A stretch of 64,000 bases of DNA. Origin: Lachnospiraceae bacterium (GTDB taxonomy: Bacteria; Bacillota; Clostridia; Lachnospirales; Lachnospiraceae). A model generated the notes under the pieces. It was not told the origin of the DNA and made no database searches. It saw nothing but the letters and a program-made list of their open reading frames with translations. Positions within the stretch are counted from its first letter, which is position 1; each line of letters starts with the position of its first letter. The stretch lies in contig LR698958.1 of assembly GCA_902381685.1 (NCBI GenBank), positions 1,684,833 through 1,748,832 of the forward strand, read 5' to 3'. Made by a program: the position numbers and the translations under genes. Shown piece after piece: positions 48,022 to 57,296 of the stretch.

Positions 48022-48390
48022 TTATAGTACTTCTGGAGCTAATGAAACAATTTTCATAAATTGTTTTTCACGAAGCTCTCTCGCTACTGGTCCAAAAATA
48101 CGAGTTCCTTTTGGATTCTTGTCATCTTTAATAATTACAGCAGCGTTTTCATCAAATCTGATGTAAGAACCGTCTTTACGACGTGTTTTGTTTACTGTAC
48201 GAACAACTACAGCTTTAACTACATCACCTTTTTTAACAACGCCACCTGGTGTTGCGTCTTTAACAGAAGCAACAATTACATCACCAATGCTTGCATATCT
48301 TCTAGTAGAACCACCTAATACACGAATGCAAAGTAATTCTTTAGCACCTGTATTATCTGCTACTTTAAGTCTACTTTCTTGCTGTATCAT
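48022..48390 (-). CDS. rplN: 50S ribosomal protein L14
   Basis: 122 residues, full length: [20 protein letters not shown] and the C-terminal [17 protein letters not shown] before the ATG. Confidence 0.97.
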   Translation of the reverse strand: MIQQESRLKVADNTGAKELLCIRVLGGSTRRYASIGDVIVASVKDATPGGVVKKGDVVKAVVVRTVNKTRRKDGSYIRFDENAAVIIKDDKNPKGTRIFGPVARELREKQFMKIVSLAPEVL

Positions 48391-48411
48391 GCAGGTAAAC
48401 CTCCTTAAATA

Positions 48412-48666
48412 CTATTTTACTTTTTCCATAACTTCAACAAGTCTCCATCTCTTATCTTTTGATAATGGTCTTGTTTCCATAACTTTTACCTTGTCACCGA
48501 TGTTGCATTCATTTGCTTCATCATGTGCTTTCAATTTATATGTTCTCTTTACGATTTTGTTGTAAAGAGGGTGTTTTACGTGGTCTTCAACTGCAACTAC
48601 GATAGTTTTATCCATTTTGTTGCTGACAACTTTACCAACACGTGTTTTTCTTAAATTTCTTTCCAC
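48412..48666 (-). CDS. rpsQ: 30S ribosomal protein S17
   Basis: 84 residues from the GTG at 48666, which has AAAGGAG seven bases upstream; a longer ATG frame to 48696 has no ribosome site. Core: [20 protein letters not shown] and a C-terminal [14 protein letters not shown]. Confidence 0.95.
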   Translation of the reverse strand: MERNLRKTRVGKVVSNKMDKTIVVAVEDHVKHPLYNKIVKRTYKLKAHDEANECNIGDKVKVMETRPLSKDKRWRLVEVMEKVK

Positions 48667-48706
48667 AGTTTTGCTCCTTTCACAATTTTTACACAAGGCT
48701 CAGTTC

Positions 48707-48913
48707 TTACTCTGCTTTAGAAGCTTCTGTAATTACTGTCTGAATTCTAGCAATGTTTTTTCTAACTTCTTTAATTCTGCTTGTGTTATCTAATTGATTT
48801 GTTGCGTTTTGGAATCTTAAGTTAAAAAGTTCCTTTTTAGCAGCTACTAATTCTTCGTTTAATTCTGCAACTGATTTTGCTTTTAAATCTTTTACAAATG
48901 TATTAATTTTCAC
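48707..48913 (-). CDS. rpmC: 50S ribosomal protein L29
   Basis: 68 residues from the GTG at 48913 (AAGGCGG eight bases upstream); a GTG three codons earlier (48922) is possible. Helical, with [18 protein letters not shown]. It overlaps the end of rplP, so the two are coupled. Confidence 0.94.
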   Translation of the reverse strand: MKINTFVKDLKAKSVAELNEELVAAKKELFNLRFQNATNQLDNTSRIKEVRKNIARIQTVITEASKAE

Positions 48914-49340
48914 TGTTATCACCGCCTTCTAAATCTTCGCGAGAAACGATCTTACATTTACAAGGTAATTTGTGCATTGCAAGACGTAAAGCTTCACGTG
49001 CTGTTTCTTCAGGTACTCCAGCAAGTTCAAACATAACGCGTCCTGGTTTTACAACTGCTACCCAGTATTCAAGAGTTCCTTTTCCTGAACCCATACGTGT
49101 TTCAGCTGGTTTTGTAGTTACTGGTTTATCTGGGAATATTTTAATCCATACTTTACCACCACGTTTGATATAACGAGTCATCGCAATACGGGCAGCTTCG
49201 ATCTGATTTGAACGAATCCAGCATGGCTCTGTTGCTACGATACCATATTCACCATTTGTGATTTTATTTCCGCGTAAAGCTTTTCCTTTCATAGAACCAC
49301 GGAATTGTTTACGACGTTTTACTCTTTTTGGCATTAACAT
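48903..49340 (-). CDS. rplP: 50S ribosomal protein L16
   Basis: 145 residues starting [15 protein letters not shown], a common start of L16; [20 protein letters not shown] is conserved. L16 helps shape the A site for tRNA. Follows rpsC by three bases. Confidence 0.97.
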   Translation of the reverse strand: MLMPKRVKRRKQFRGSMKGKALRGNKITNGEYGIVATEPCWIRSNQIEAARIAMTRYIKRGGKVWIKIFPDKPVTTKPAETRMGSGKGTLEYWVAVVKPGRVMFELAGVPEETAREALRLAMHKLPCKCKIVSREDLEGGDNSEN

Positions 49341-49342
49341 AA

Positions 49343-49999
49343 CTATTTATCGCTCCCTTCCTTAGTCTCTTTTGTTGGAAGAACTTCACCTTTATAAATC
49401 CATACTTTAACACCAACTTTTCCGTAAGTTGTGTCTGCTTCTGCGAATCCATAATCGATGTCTGCTCTAAGTGTCTGAAGTGGAATAGTTCCTTCACTGT
49501 AGAATTCTGTACGAGCCATATCTGCTCCGCCAAGACGTCCTGATACAGAAGTTTTAATTCCAAGCGCTCCTGATTTCATTGTTCTTGACATGCAAGATTT
49601 CATTGCACGTCTGAAAGAAATACGGTTTTCTAACTGTAAAGCAATGTTTTCAGCAACTAACTGAGCGTCTTTATCCGGTCTTTTGATTTCTTTAATATCT
49701 ACAACTAATTTCTTATCTGTAAATTTCTGAAGTTCTGCTTTTACTTTTTCAATTTCAGCTCCGCCTTTACCGATTACTACACCAGGTTTTGCTGTATAGA
49801 TAATGATTTTAACACGGTCAGAAGTTCTTTCGATTTCGATTTTAGAAACTCCTGCACTGTATAATTTCTTTTTAAGAAATGTTCTAATTTTATGGTCTTC
49901 TACTAAATAATCTGCAAATTTATCTTCTGCATACCATTTAGAGTCCCATTCTTTGATAACACCGACTCTTAAGCCATGAGGATTAACTTTCTGTCCCAT
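49343..49999 (-). CDS. rpsC: 30S ribosomal protein S3
   Basis: 218 residues with a KH domain ([20 protein letters not shown]) and the C-terminal S3 domain. It lies at the mRNA entry of the 30S subunit. Confidence 0.97.
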   Translation of the reverse strand: MGQKVNPHGLRVGVIKEWDSKWYAEDKFADYLVEDHKIRTFLKKKLYSAGVSKIEIERTSDRVKIIIYTAKPGVVIGKGGAEIEKVKAELQKFTDKKLVVDIKEIKRPDKDAQLVAENIALQLENRISFRRAMKSCMSRTMKSGALGIKTSVSGRLGGADMARTEFYSEGTIPLQTLRADIDYGFAEADTTYGKVGVKVWIYKGEVLPTKETKEGSDK

Positions 50000-50010
50000 T
50001 ATTGCCCTCC

Positions 50011-50397
50011 TTATCTTTCATTAAGCACTAAAGTGATGTGGCTCATTCTCTTTTCGATTCTGTAAGCTCTACCCTGTGCTCTCGGTTTAATTCTCTTCAT
50101 TGTTGGTCCTTTATTTGCGTAGCATTCTTCAATATAAAGGTTTTCAACATTCATTCCGTTGTTATTTTCAGCGTTTGCGATTGCTGATTCTAATAATTTC
50201 TTTATTAAGCTTGAAGCATATCTTGGATTGTAAGTTAAAATACCAAGTGCTGTTTGTACATCCTTACCTCTGATGGCATCTAATACGAAACATGCTTTCT
50301 GAACAGAAACTCTAGCGTAAGATAATTTCGCTGACGGTCTAGTGTCCTTGTTTGCATTTCTCTCTCTTTTGATTTGGGATCTATGTCCTTTTGCCAT
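50011..50397 (-). CDS. rplV: 50S ribosomal protein L22
   Basis: 128 residues; [20 protein letters not shown] and the C-terminal loop that lines the exit tunnel, [18 protein letters not shown]. Slightly longer N-terminus than usual ([20 protein letters not shown]). Confidence 0.96.
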   Translation of the reverse strand: MAKGHRSQIKRERNANKDTRPSAKLSYARVSVQKACFVLDAIRGKDVQTALGILTYNPRYASSLIKKLLESAIANAENNNGMNVENLYIEECYANKGPTMKRIKPRAQGRAYRIEKRMSHITLVLNER

Positions 50398-50427
50398 GGA
50401 TGAACCCTCCTTTCAAATTACAATTAA

Positions 50428-50709
50428 TTAACGAACTCTTGATTTCTTTTCGTCTTTTCCGTGTCCTCTATATGTTCTAGTTGCAACAAACTCTCCAAGT
50501 TTGTGTCCAACCATATCTTCTGTTACATATACAGGCACGTGTTTTCTTCCGTCATGAACAGCGATTGTATGTCCGATGAACTGTGGGAAGATTGTAGAAC
50601 GACGTGACCAAGTTTTTATAACTGATTTATCACCTGCAGCGTTCATAGCTTCCACTTTTTTCATTAAGCTTTCGTCTGCAAATGGTCCTTTTTTAAGTGA
50701 GCGAGCCAT
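50428..50709 (-). CDS. rpsS: 30S ribosomal protein S19
   Basis: 93 residues: [20 protein letters not shown] and ending [12 protein letters not shown]; forms a head pair with S13. Strong ribosome site GGAGG. Confidence 0.97.
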   Translation of the reverse strand: MARSLKKGPFADESLMKKVEAMNAAGDKSVIKTWSRRSTIFPQFIGHTIAVHDGRKHVPVYVTEDMVGHKLGEFVATRTYRGHGKDEKKSRVR

Positions 50710-50738
50710 AGGTTCTAACCTCCTTGTAAACTAACTAT

Positions 50739-51581
50739 TTATTTGATACCTTTACCATCTCTTCTTCTAACGATTAATTTGTTAGACTGTTTGTTTTTCT
50801 TTCTAGTCTTAAGACCAAGTGCTGGTTTGCCCCAAGGTGTGCTTGGACCCGGACGACCGATACCAGTCTTACCTTCACCACCACCGTGTGGATGGTCATT
50901 AGGGTTCATAACAGAACCACGAACTGTTGGTCTGAATCCCATGTGACGTTTACGTCCTGCTTTACCAATGTTAATCAGGTTGTGGTCACCATTTCCGATA
51001 ACACCGATTGATGCTCTACAAACGATTGGAACCATTCTCATTTCGCCTGATGGTAATCTAAGTGTTGCATATTTTCCTTCTTTAGCCATTAACTGAGCAC
51101 TGTTTCCAGCTGAACGAACTAACTGTCCGCCTCTTCCCGGATATAACTCAATGTTATGGATCTGTGTACCTACAGGAATTTCAGAAAGTGGTAAGCAGTT
51201 ACCAACTCTTACTTCTGCTTCCGGTCCATTCATAACTTTCATTCCGTCTGTTAATCCTTCCGGTGCAAGAATATATGCTTTTTCACCGTCTGCATAGCAG
51301 ATTAACGCGATATTTGCTGTTCTGTTTGGATCGTATTCAATTCCGATTACAGTTGCCGGAATTCCGTCTTTTCTTCTCTTGAAGTCGATAATTCTATATT
51401 TTCTTTTTGCTCCGCCTCCGCGGTGTCTTACAGTAATTTTACCCTGGTTATTACGACCGGCTGTTTTGTTCAAAGATACTACTAAAGATTTTTCAGGTGT
51501 AGTCTTTGTGATTTCTGAGAAATCAGAACCAGTCATCTGTCTTCTTGAAGGTGTATATGGGCGGTATGTTTTAATTCCCAT
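50739..51581 (-). CDS. rplB: 50S ribosomal protein L2
   Basis: 280 residues from the ATG at 51581 ([15 protein letters not shown]), with AAAGGAG seven bases upstream; the longer frame is upstream sequence. Conserved catalytic-centre region [14 protein letters not shown] and the histidine there. L2 is part of the peptidyl transferase core. Confidence 0.97.
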   Translation of the reverse strand: MGIKTYRPYTPSRRQMTGSDFSEITKTTPEKSLVVSLNKTAGRNNQGKITVRHRGGGAKRKYRIIDFKRRKDGIPATVIGIEYDPNRTANIALICYADGEKAYILAPEGLTDGMKVMNGPEAEVRVGNCLPLSEIPVGTQIHNIELYPGRGGQLVRSAGNSAQLMAKEGKYATLRLPSGEMRMVPIVCRASIGVIGNGDHNLINIGKAGRKRHMGFRPTVRGSVMNPNDHPHGGGEGKTGIGRPGPSTPWGKPALGLKTRKKNKQSNKLIVRRRDGKGIK

Positions 51582-51646
51582 TACTTTATCTCCTTTCGTT
51601 ACTCTAATTATAGTTTCACGGATTTGCACCGTATATTGTTCAATGC

Positions 51647-51946
51647 CTACAGACCTTCGAAAATCTCGATATCTGCTGAGTCAGCTGTTAACTGAACGAT
51701 TGCTTTTTTTGTTTTAGCAGTTTTACCAAATGTCATTCCACGTCTTTTTGTTTTACCGTCAAGGTTCATTGTGTTGACACTTTTAACTTTTGTTCCTTCG
51801 AACATTTTCTCTACTGCTTCTTTAATCTGATTTTTTGTAGCCTCTGTGTGAACTAAGAAAGTGTATTTCTTATCTCCCATAAGTTCCATACTTTTTTCTG
51901 TAACTACTGGTTTAAGGATTACATCATAATACTGAATGTTTGCCAT
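51647..51946 (-). CDS. rplW: 50S ribosomal protein L23
   Basis: 99 residues; [15 protein letters not shown] at the start and [18 protein letters not shown] at the rRNA loop. It is the docking site for trigger factor and SRP at the tunnel exit. Its ATG overlaps the last base of rplD. Confidence 0.97.
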   Translation of the reverse strand: MANIQYYDVILKPVVTEKSMELMGDKKYTFLVHTEATKNQIKEAVEKMFEGTKVKSVNTMNLDGKTKRRGMTFGKTAKTKKAIVQLTADSADIEIFEGL

Positions 51947-52566
51947 TATGCGTACACCTCCTCGATTTTTTCAACAACTGCTTTAGTTGTAACAACTGTG
52001 TTGTATTTTAAGATATCATATACATTGATTGTATTTGTTCTTGCAGTTTTAACAGCAGCGATATTTCTTGCAGATAATTCTGCATTTCTGTTGTCATCTT
52101 CTAATACAACTAATGCTTTAGATACATTCAAGTTATTTAATACGTTCTGGAAATTCTTTGTTTTAATTTCCCCAAAGTTAATTTCATCAAGAACGATGAA
52201 TTTATTTTCTAATACTCTTGATGTAAGAGCTGATTTAAGAGCTGCTCTCTTTTCTTTTTTATTTAATTTGAAAGAGTAGTCTCTTGGTGTTGGAGCAAAT
52301 ACCACTCCACCGCCTGTCCACTGTGGACTTCTTGTAGAACCCTGTCTTGCATGACCTGTTCCTTTTTGTCTCCATGGTTTTCTACCACCGCCGGAAACTT
52401 CTGAACGAGTTTTTGCTTTCTGTGTTCCCTGACGTTTATTTGCAAGTTGGTTTACAACTGCCATGTGTAATAAGTGTTCGTTTACTTCAACACCAAATAC
52501 AGCATCGTTTAAGTCGATTGTTCCAACTTCATTACCTTCGATATTATAAACAGATACGTTTGCCAT
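51946..52566 (-). CDS. rplD: 50S ribosomal protein L4
   Basis: 206 residues; the loop [20 protein letters not shown] reaches the exit tunnel. In E. coli and B. subtilis L4 controls the S10 operon; the structured leader before rpsJ here could be its target (inference). Confidence 0.97.
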   Translation of the reverse strand: MANVSVYNIEGNEVGTIDLNDAVFGVEVNEHLLHMAVVNQLANKRQGTQKAKTRSEVSGGGRKPWRQKGTGHARQGSTRSPQWTGGGVVFAPTPRDYSFKLNKKEKRAALKSALTSRVLENKFIVLDEINFGEIKTKNFQNVLNNLNVSKALVVLEDDNRNAELSARNIAAVKTARTNTINVYDILKYNTVVTTKAVVEKIEEVYA

Positions 52567-52594
52567 CTGTGTGTTCCTCCTTTCCTATTAAAGA

Positions 52595-53275
52595 CTAGAT
52601 TGCTTTTACGCTTTCTTTAATTGTTACTAAAGATTTCTTAGGTCCCGGAACTGAGCCTTTTACTAAGATTAAGTTGTTTTCAGCATCTACTCTTACGATT
52701 TCAAGATTCTGAATTGTAATTTTCTTGCTTCCCATGTGTCCTGGCATCTTTTTACCTTTGAATACTTTACTTGGGTCAGATGCAGCACCATTAGAACCTG
52801 CATGACGATGGAATTTAGAACCGTGAGTCATAGGACCTCTGTGTTGGTTATGTCTCTTGATTGCACCCTGGAATCCTTTACCTTTTGAGATTGCTGTAGC
52901 ATCTACTTTATCTCCTGCCGCAAAGATGTCCGCTTTGATTTCCTGTGCTAATGTGTACTCGTCAGCATTTTCGAATTTGAATTCTCTTACAAATCTTTTA
53001 CCTGAAACACCAGCTTTGTCAAAATGTCCTTTTTCTGCTTTTGTTACACCGTGTCTGTGCACGATTTCTTTTTTACCGTTCTTGTCTACGTTAACAATTT
53101 TGTCTTTTTTGTCAACGAAACCAACCTGAACAGCACTGTAACCGTCATTTTCAACTGTTTTGATCTGTGTTACTACACATGGTCCAGCCTGAAGTACAGT
53201 TACCGGAGTCAACGCTCCGTCTTCGTTGAAGATTTGAGTCATTCCGACTTTAGTCGCTAAAATAGCTTTCTTCAT
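52595..53275 (-). CDS. rplC: 50S ribosomal protein L3
   Basis: 226 residues from the ATG at 53275 ([16 protein letters not shown]), with AGGAGG upstream; the longer frame to 53320 is upstream sequence. The loop near the catalytic centre, [17 protein letters not shown], is seen. Confidence 0.97.
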   Translation of the reverse strand: MKKAILATKVGMTQIFNEDGALTPVTVLQAGPCVVTQIKTVENDGYSAVQVGFVDKKDKIVNVDKNGKKEIVHRHGVTKAEKGHFDKAGVSGKRFVREFKFENADEYTLAQEIKADIFAAGDKVDATAISKGKGFQGAIKRHNQHRGPMTHGSKFHRHAGSNGAASDPSKVFKGKKMPGHMGSKKITIQNLEIVRVDAENNLILVKGSVPGPKKSLVTIKESVKAI

Positions 53276-53349
53276 TATAATTACCTCCTGTGATTTACAG
53301 CGGAACACCGAAGTGTTCATCCTAAATTTTAGGATTGATACTGTCTAAA

Positions 53350-53667
53350 TTATTTGTTTTTCATTTTGATATCAATATAAACACCTGCTGGCATTTCTAA
53401 TCTTGATAATGCATCAACAGTTTTCTGTGTTGGTGTGATGATATCAATAAGTCTCTTATGAGTTCTCTGTTCGAACTGTTCTCTGGAATCTTTGTATTTG
53501 TGAACCGCTCTTAAGATTGTTACAACTTCCTTCTTAGTTGGAAGTGGTACCGGTCCACTCACCTGTGCTCCATTTTTCTTTACAGTTTCGATAATTTTTT
53601 TCGCAGATGAATCAACTAACTGATGATCATATGCTTTAAGTGTAATTCTCATTACTTGACTTGCCAT
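53350..53667 (-). CDS. rpsJ: 30S ribosomal protein S10
   Basis: 105 residues; [20 protein letters not shown] and [17 protein letters not shown], ending [11 protein letters not shown]10 also binds NusB in antitermination. First gene of the S10 operon, with GGAGG eleven bases upstream of the ATG at 53667. tuf and fus are not next to it within the window. Confidence 0.97.
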   Translation of the reverse strand: MASQVMRITLKAYDHQLVDSSAKKIIETVKKNGAQVSGPVPLPTKKEVVTILRAVHKYKDSREQFEQRTHKRLIDIITPTQKTVDALSRLEMPAGVYIDIKMKNK

Positions 53668-53894
53668 AAAAAAAGTCGCCTCCTTTTCGTACTTTTAACT
53701 TCAGTACGACAAGCGGTGACTGTACACTCTCCCGTGTGTGTCCTAATCTCTTCACACGTTGTTACCACGTTTCAGTGGCCGTTATTGATTCGTACAGTGA
53801 CTTGTCGCCAGTTTCCTAACTTGACATTCGCTCCGCGGAACACCTACTATTATAAGTAGCAACCTCACGTTTCATCGCTATCATGTCACAGCTT
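53668..53894 (-). ncRNA. Structured leader RNA of the S10 operon
   Basis: About 225 bases separate the promoter from rpsJ. On the minus strand CGACAAG..TCACTGTAC pairs with GTACAGT..CACCGCTTGTCG over a long distance, closing a multi-hairpin region; a last hairpin CGTACT/AGTACG lies beside the ribosome site. This fits a ribosomal protein leader. The class (L4-type or other) is not assigned. Confidence 0.6.
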
Positions 53895-53900
53895 TTTAAG

Positions 53901-53929
53901 TATACTAAACCATTCTGCTTTTTTCAAGT
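53901..53929 (-). promoter_or_regulatory. Promoter of the S10-spc-alpha cluster
   Basis: Minus strand TTGAAA (53929-53924), 17 bases, TATACT (53906-53901). Start of transcription would be near 53894, leaving the leader described separately. Confidence 0.75.
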
Positions 53930-54052
53930 CTTTTTTGAAAAATATTGTACTTTTTTCAATACAATTTATTTTCTCCTTTTTTCAAAAAATGTATGAAATT
54001 CTCCCTTCCTGATTATAATAAATTATCATCTATTATAATAGGAGGAAACACG

Positions 54053-55150
54053 ATGAATCTCGTACGTTTTATGCAGATAGCCATTTTCATTTACGCCCTC
54101 TTCTTCGCTTTTATTCTTATAACCGACTGCTTAAAGCATAAATCTGAATTTACCCGAAATAAGATTTTCCCTCTTGCCATTATCGGATTCTTCAGCGATT
54201 TGCTGGACACATGGGGTATAGGAAGTTTTGCGACCTGTCAGGCAGGCTTCAAATTCACCAACTCCTGCCCGGACGAAAAAATGCCCGGCACTTTAAACGT
54301 CGCCCACACTCTTCCTACAATAGCAGAATTTCTATTGTTTCTAAACCTTATTAAAATAGAAGGAATTACTCTCATCACTCTAATCGGAGGGGCAGTTATA
54401 GGCGCAATTTACGGCGCCTCCCTTGTTTCAAAATGGTCGCCAAAAATTATCCGTCTGGCGCTGGGATCCGCATTAGTCGTACTTGCCGTTATTCTTTCTT
54501 TAAAATTGGCTCATATAGGTCCATTTGAAAAACCTCTCGCTCCTCAGGATATCGTTTTAGAATTAAAAGCCAACGGATTTACCGTCAACAACGGAGAGGA
54601 ATGGATATACCTGATAGAAAACAACCAAAATCTCAGTGATACCGAAAAAGAAATTTACACAAACCCTTCCATTACAGCATCGGAGTTGTCCTCCCTCATT
54701 CCAAAACTGAAATTGGAAGGAATTTACACTCTCAACGCACGCAATCTTACTTCCACCATTACCGGCCATTTGACTTACGGATTGAAAGGTTACAAACTTA
54801 TCATCGGCATTATCATCAACACTCTTTTAGGTGCATTAATGACCATCGGGGTAGGGCTTTACGCCCCATGTATGGCCATGGTGAGCGGTTTGGGATTAAA
54901 CGTATCCGCTGCTTTCCCCATTATGATGGGTTCCTGTGCATTCCTCATGCCATCTGCCGGCATTCAATTTATCCAATCCGGCGCATATGACCGAAAAGCC
55001 GCCGCAGTTATTACCGTTTTTGGACTTATGGGCGTTTTCCTAGCCTACAAAGTTGCCGCCGCTCTGCCAATGAATATTCTGACCGCCATTGTTATATGTG
55101 TTATGCTGTATACTGCATTTACCTTTTTCAAAGATGCGAAAAGACTGTGA
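54053..55150 (+). CDS. TauE/SafE (TSUP) family permease with large inserted domain
   Basis: 365 residues from the ATG at 54053 (AGGAGG seven bases upstream; the longer frame reaches far into the promoter region). Membrane segments cover residues about 5-25, 38-60, 88-150 and 245-360. Between the two halves (about 155-240) lies a soluble insert with an alternating hydrophobic pattern (FTVNNGEEWIYLIENNQNLS, in part). The cysteines at 62 and 72 lie in SFATCQAGF and TNSCPDE. TSUP proteins move sulphur compounds or organic anions across the membrane. The substrate is unknown. It converges on the proline reductase cluster and shares a terminator with it. Confidence 0.75.
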   Translation: MNLVRFMQIAIFIYALFFAFILITDCLKHKSEFTRNKIFPLAIIGFFSDLLDTWGIGSFATCQAGFKFTNSCPDEKMPGTLNVAHTLPTIAEFLLFLNLIKIEGITLITLIGGAVIGAIYGASLVSKWSPKIIRLALGSALVVLAVILSLKLAHIGPFEKPLAPQDIVLELKANGFTVNNGEEWIYLIENNQNLSDTEKEIYTNPSITASELSSLIPKLKLEGIYTLNARNLTSTITGHLTYGLKGYKLIIGIIINTLLGALMTIGVGLYAPCMAMVSGLGLNVSAAFPIMMGSCAFLMPSAGIQFIQSGAYDRKAAAVITVFGLMGVFLAYKVAAALPMNILTAIVICVMLYTAFTFFKDAKRL

Positions 55151-55169
55151 GTTTATTTCACGGTCTTTT
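55139..55169. terminator. Bidirectional terminator
   Basis: AAAAGACTGTGA and TCACGGTCTTTT with a short loop; it overlaps the stop of the permease gene and the last codon of prdE. Confidence 0.7.
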
Positions 55170-55635
55170 ATTCTTTCCTTCGCATTTTGAGTTTCAACAT
55201 CGCCACCGCTTTTTTTGCATCTAGCGCTGTCGCATTATTTTCTCCCACTACACACGTTTCCGTTCCGCTTTCGCTTTTATTTATATCTATGATTCCGTCC
55301 AAATATTCATTTACGACTACAAACTGCCCAACCGTTCCGCTAAAATTCAATCCGGTAACTTCAATTCCTCTTGTGGAAAGTTCTTCCACTGTGTTCGTAA
55401 AATCTACATCACTGTTTCCCCAGCCATCGGAAGAAATAATCACACCGTCTGCACGCATTCCTTCTGCCCAAACCGCAGTTCTTCTTCCCACAAGCATCTT
55501 CTCTTCATTGCCGTCCGGCGTTCCTACAAGTAAAACTCCCATCAAATCCAAATCCTCGTCAGCCGATACCACGTCCAACAAAGGATCTCTAAAATGATGT
55601 AGAGAAGTTTCTTTTGTCGATGGTCCTATTCCCAT
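55168..55635 (-). CDS. prdE: Proline reductase cluster protein PrdE
   Basis: 155 residues that align along their whole length with PrdA residues about 409-560: MGIGPSTKETSLHHFRDPLL against IGPASKEMSRHYWREPLV, then VLLVGTPDGNEE against IFVGSPQINAE, DGVIISSDGWGNSDVDF against DGAFITTEGFGNNHIDF, and NKSESGTE against NKSEAGIE. So it equals the small (pyruvoyl) chain of PrdA, but where PrdA has the expected pyruvoyl-forming cysteine, PrdE has only its start Met-Gly. Role in the cluster unproven; a structural partner or regulator is possible. It lies 11 bases after prdD. Confidence 0.88.
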   Translation of the reverse strand: MGIGPSTKETSLHHFRDPLLDVVSADEDLDLMGVLLVGTPDGNEEKMLVGRRTAVWAEGMRADGVIISSDGWGNSDVDFTNTVEELSTRGIEVTGLNFSGTVGQFVVVNEYLDGIIDINKSESGTETCVVGENNATALDAKKAVAMLKLKMRRKE

Positions 55636-55646
55636 GTCTCTCCCTC

Positions 55647-56420
55647 CTACTGCATGGAACGGATAATTCCGTCCCGATATTCGTTTGGCGTCACAAGTAC
55701 AGGCATATTCCCCATGTCAATGATCGAACGTCCACCTTCCACTCCGGAAGGCTCTTTGCCAAATAAATGAGTGTCATACATCGCTCCCTGTCCTGCCACC
55801 TGCTTCACTATCAGAACCCGTTTTTTTCCGGGGCGTACTATATCATGATATTCATGCCTTTCTGTACATTCTTCGCCTTTGAATTTTTTCATCTGCTCGC
55901 GAAACTTCTGTATAAATTCATCACATTTTCTATGGGCCTCAGTCACTCCGTGTCTCTCCTGCCCCATTCCCGCTTTAAATGTTACGTCAAACGAAATAAT
56001 GTAATCTCCCGGCGAAGGCGTTCCCGCTCTTCCCAAATATAATTTTTCTGACAAATTCCCTTCCGACGAACCAAATTCCGCTGTCTGTATGCCATTGACA
56101 TCTACTCCTGTCAAAATAACATACACTCCTGTCAGCGTGTGGGTAATGCCTTCCCCAATTTTCCCCAATACTTTTGTGGAAATCGGAATAATATCCATTA
56201 TACTGTTCGTCCAACGATTATGTTCTCCCGGTTTGATCACCGAAATTTCTATCTTATCAATTGCTGATTTTTCATCATCTGTTCGCTCAATCCCTGCATG
56301 TACTTTCATTTTTCCGTCAGGATAAACTTCATTTTCTGAACCCGCTTCTATATTTTCTATATGAAACGCCTTTATCACCAATCTTCTTAAATCTCTCACT
56401 TCCTGAGACAATGTCTTCAC
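55647..56420 (-). CDS. prdD: Proline reductase cluster protein PrdD
   Basis: 257 residues matching PrdA residues about 165-407: LVIKAFHIENIE, INSIMDIIPIST-like MDIIPIS, AEFGSSEGNLSEKLYLGRAG, RPGKKRVLIVKQVAGQGAMYD, DMGNMPVLVTPNEYRDGIIRSM. The last residues align to the residue just before the PrdA cleavage site. So PrdD equals the large chain of PrdA. The GTG at 56420 lies right on the Shine-Dalgarno; a TTG three codons later (56411) has GAGGTG six bases upstream and may be the true start. It forms a separate unit with prdE behind a palindrome and a terminator. Confidence 0.88.
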   Translation of the reverse strand: MKTLSQEVRDLRRLVIKAFHIENIEAGSENEVYPDGKMKVHAGIERTDDEKSAIDKIEISVIKPGEHNRWTNSIMDIIPISTKVLGKIGEGITHTLTGVYVILTGVDVNGIQTAEFGSSEGNLSEKLYLGRAGTPSPGDYIISFDVTFKAGMGQERHGVTEAHRKCDEFIQKFREQMKKFKGEECTERHEYHDIVRPGKKRVLIVKQVAGQGAMYDTHLFGKEPSGVEGGRSIIDMGNMPVLVTPNEYRDGIIRSMQ

Positions 56421-56455
56421 CTCACTTATTTCTAATTGATTTATTATAACATAAA

Positions 56456-56528
56456 TTGTGAAAAAAGTGTGAAAGGGGACGTAGTTTTCTTGAACTTTAC
56501 TACGTCCCCTTTCACACTTTTTTCACAA
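56456..56528. repeat. Perfect palindrome with GGGGACGTAGT core, copy 2
   Basis: Arms of 30 bases (56456-56485 and 56499-56528) pair without mismatch around the 13-base loop TTTCTTGAACTTT. The core matches the copy at 31920-31964. It sits between the prdB terminator and a likely -10 box (TATAAT, minus strand, about 56445-56450) of prdD, and would occupy the -35 position. Confidence 0.8.
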
Positions 56529-56531
56529 AAA

Positions 56532-56562
56532 TATCACCCACAGTAAAATACCGCAGGTGATA
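56532..56562 (-). terminator. Terminator after prdB
   Basis: Minus strand TATCACC pairs with GGTGATA around an inner GGTATTTTACT region, followed by TTTTTG. It begins nine bases past the prdB stop. Confidence 0.7.
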
Positions 56563-56570
56563 CTTTATAA

Positions 56571-57296
56571 TTAAACTTTAGCTACGTATTCAAATGGAAG
56601 CGGAACAATTTTTCCAGGTGTCTGGATTTCTACTAATTGTTCTAATGTTGCTTTTACGATAGCAGTCTGCATTTCTTTATTATTTGGTTCTCCAGCGTTA
56701 GCACCCATTGGAACTAATGGAGCAACCGCACGTGGTGTACCGGATTGACGTACAACCGGTGGAAGAGCTGCAATAATAATTGTTGGAATTCCAGCTTCTT
56801 CAATCGCTCTCTGCACCAATACTGCAGAGCGGTGGCAAGTACCTCAACCAGCAGTAAGAAGTACAGCATCTACGCCTTCTTCTTTAAACATCTGAGCAAT
56901 AGCAGGACCAGTTTCATGTTTGAATTTTTCCTGGTTTCCACCACCACCCATGAAACCTGCATGAACAGGTGCACAAGCCTTGATGAATCCTTCTTTTGCT
57001 AACTCATGAATTCTGTCAATTGGGAACATACAGTTGATGTCTTTATTAACATCACCGTTGTCATATCCACCATGTGATACCATCAAATCTTCTGATTTCA
57101 TTGTATCTGTGATTTTTCTCCATGTAAAGTCTCCGGCAAGGTTAAATCTCTTGTCATCTTTGTGATGAACACCAGCAGCAGTTGCAAGTGCCACTGTCAT
57201 ATCTTTGATTTCCTTTGTCACAGGAGTCCATACTGATGGAGGAGTAATCGGAACGAAAATTTCTGATTGTATTCCTTTAACTGTTGTTAAACTCAT
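56571..57296 (-). CDS. prdB: D-proline reductase selenocysteine subunit PrdB
   Basis: 241 residues when the in-frame TGA at 56844-56846 is read as selenocysteine (residue 151), in LLTAGUGTCHRSA. The two flanking open parts (150 and 90 residues) are in the same frame, and the joined length and the Sec-x2-Cys motif are those of PrdB. It supplies the active-site selenol that reductively opens D-proline to 5-aminovalerate together with the pyruvoyl group of PrdA. Its ATG shares one base with the previous stop and has AGGAGG upstream. Sequencing error or pseudogene is unlikely: a SECIS-like hairpin follows the TGA and the Sec tRNA gene is in the cluster. Confidence 0.95.
56805..56831 (-). promoter_or_regulatory. 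SECIS-like hairpin in prdB
   Basis: Minus strand: CGCTCTGCA, loop GTATTGG, TGCAGAG-AG-CG; seven perfect pairs, a two-base bulge and two more pairs, beginning 12 bases after the TGA. This position and size fit a bacterial SECIS element bound by SelB. Confidence 0.75.

Noticed and set aside
53945..54052. An N-terminal extension of the TSUP permease
   Set aside because: The extension covers the AT-rich promoter region and has no ribosome site, while AGGAGG stands correctly before the ATG at 54053.
56571..57296. Reading prdB as two separate genes or as a pseudogene broken by a stop
   Set aside because: Both parts are in one frame, the TGA falls on the known Sec position, a SECIS-like hairpin follows, and the tRNA-Sec gene is nearby.
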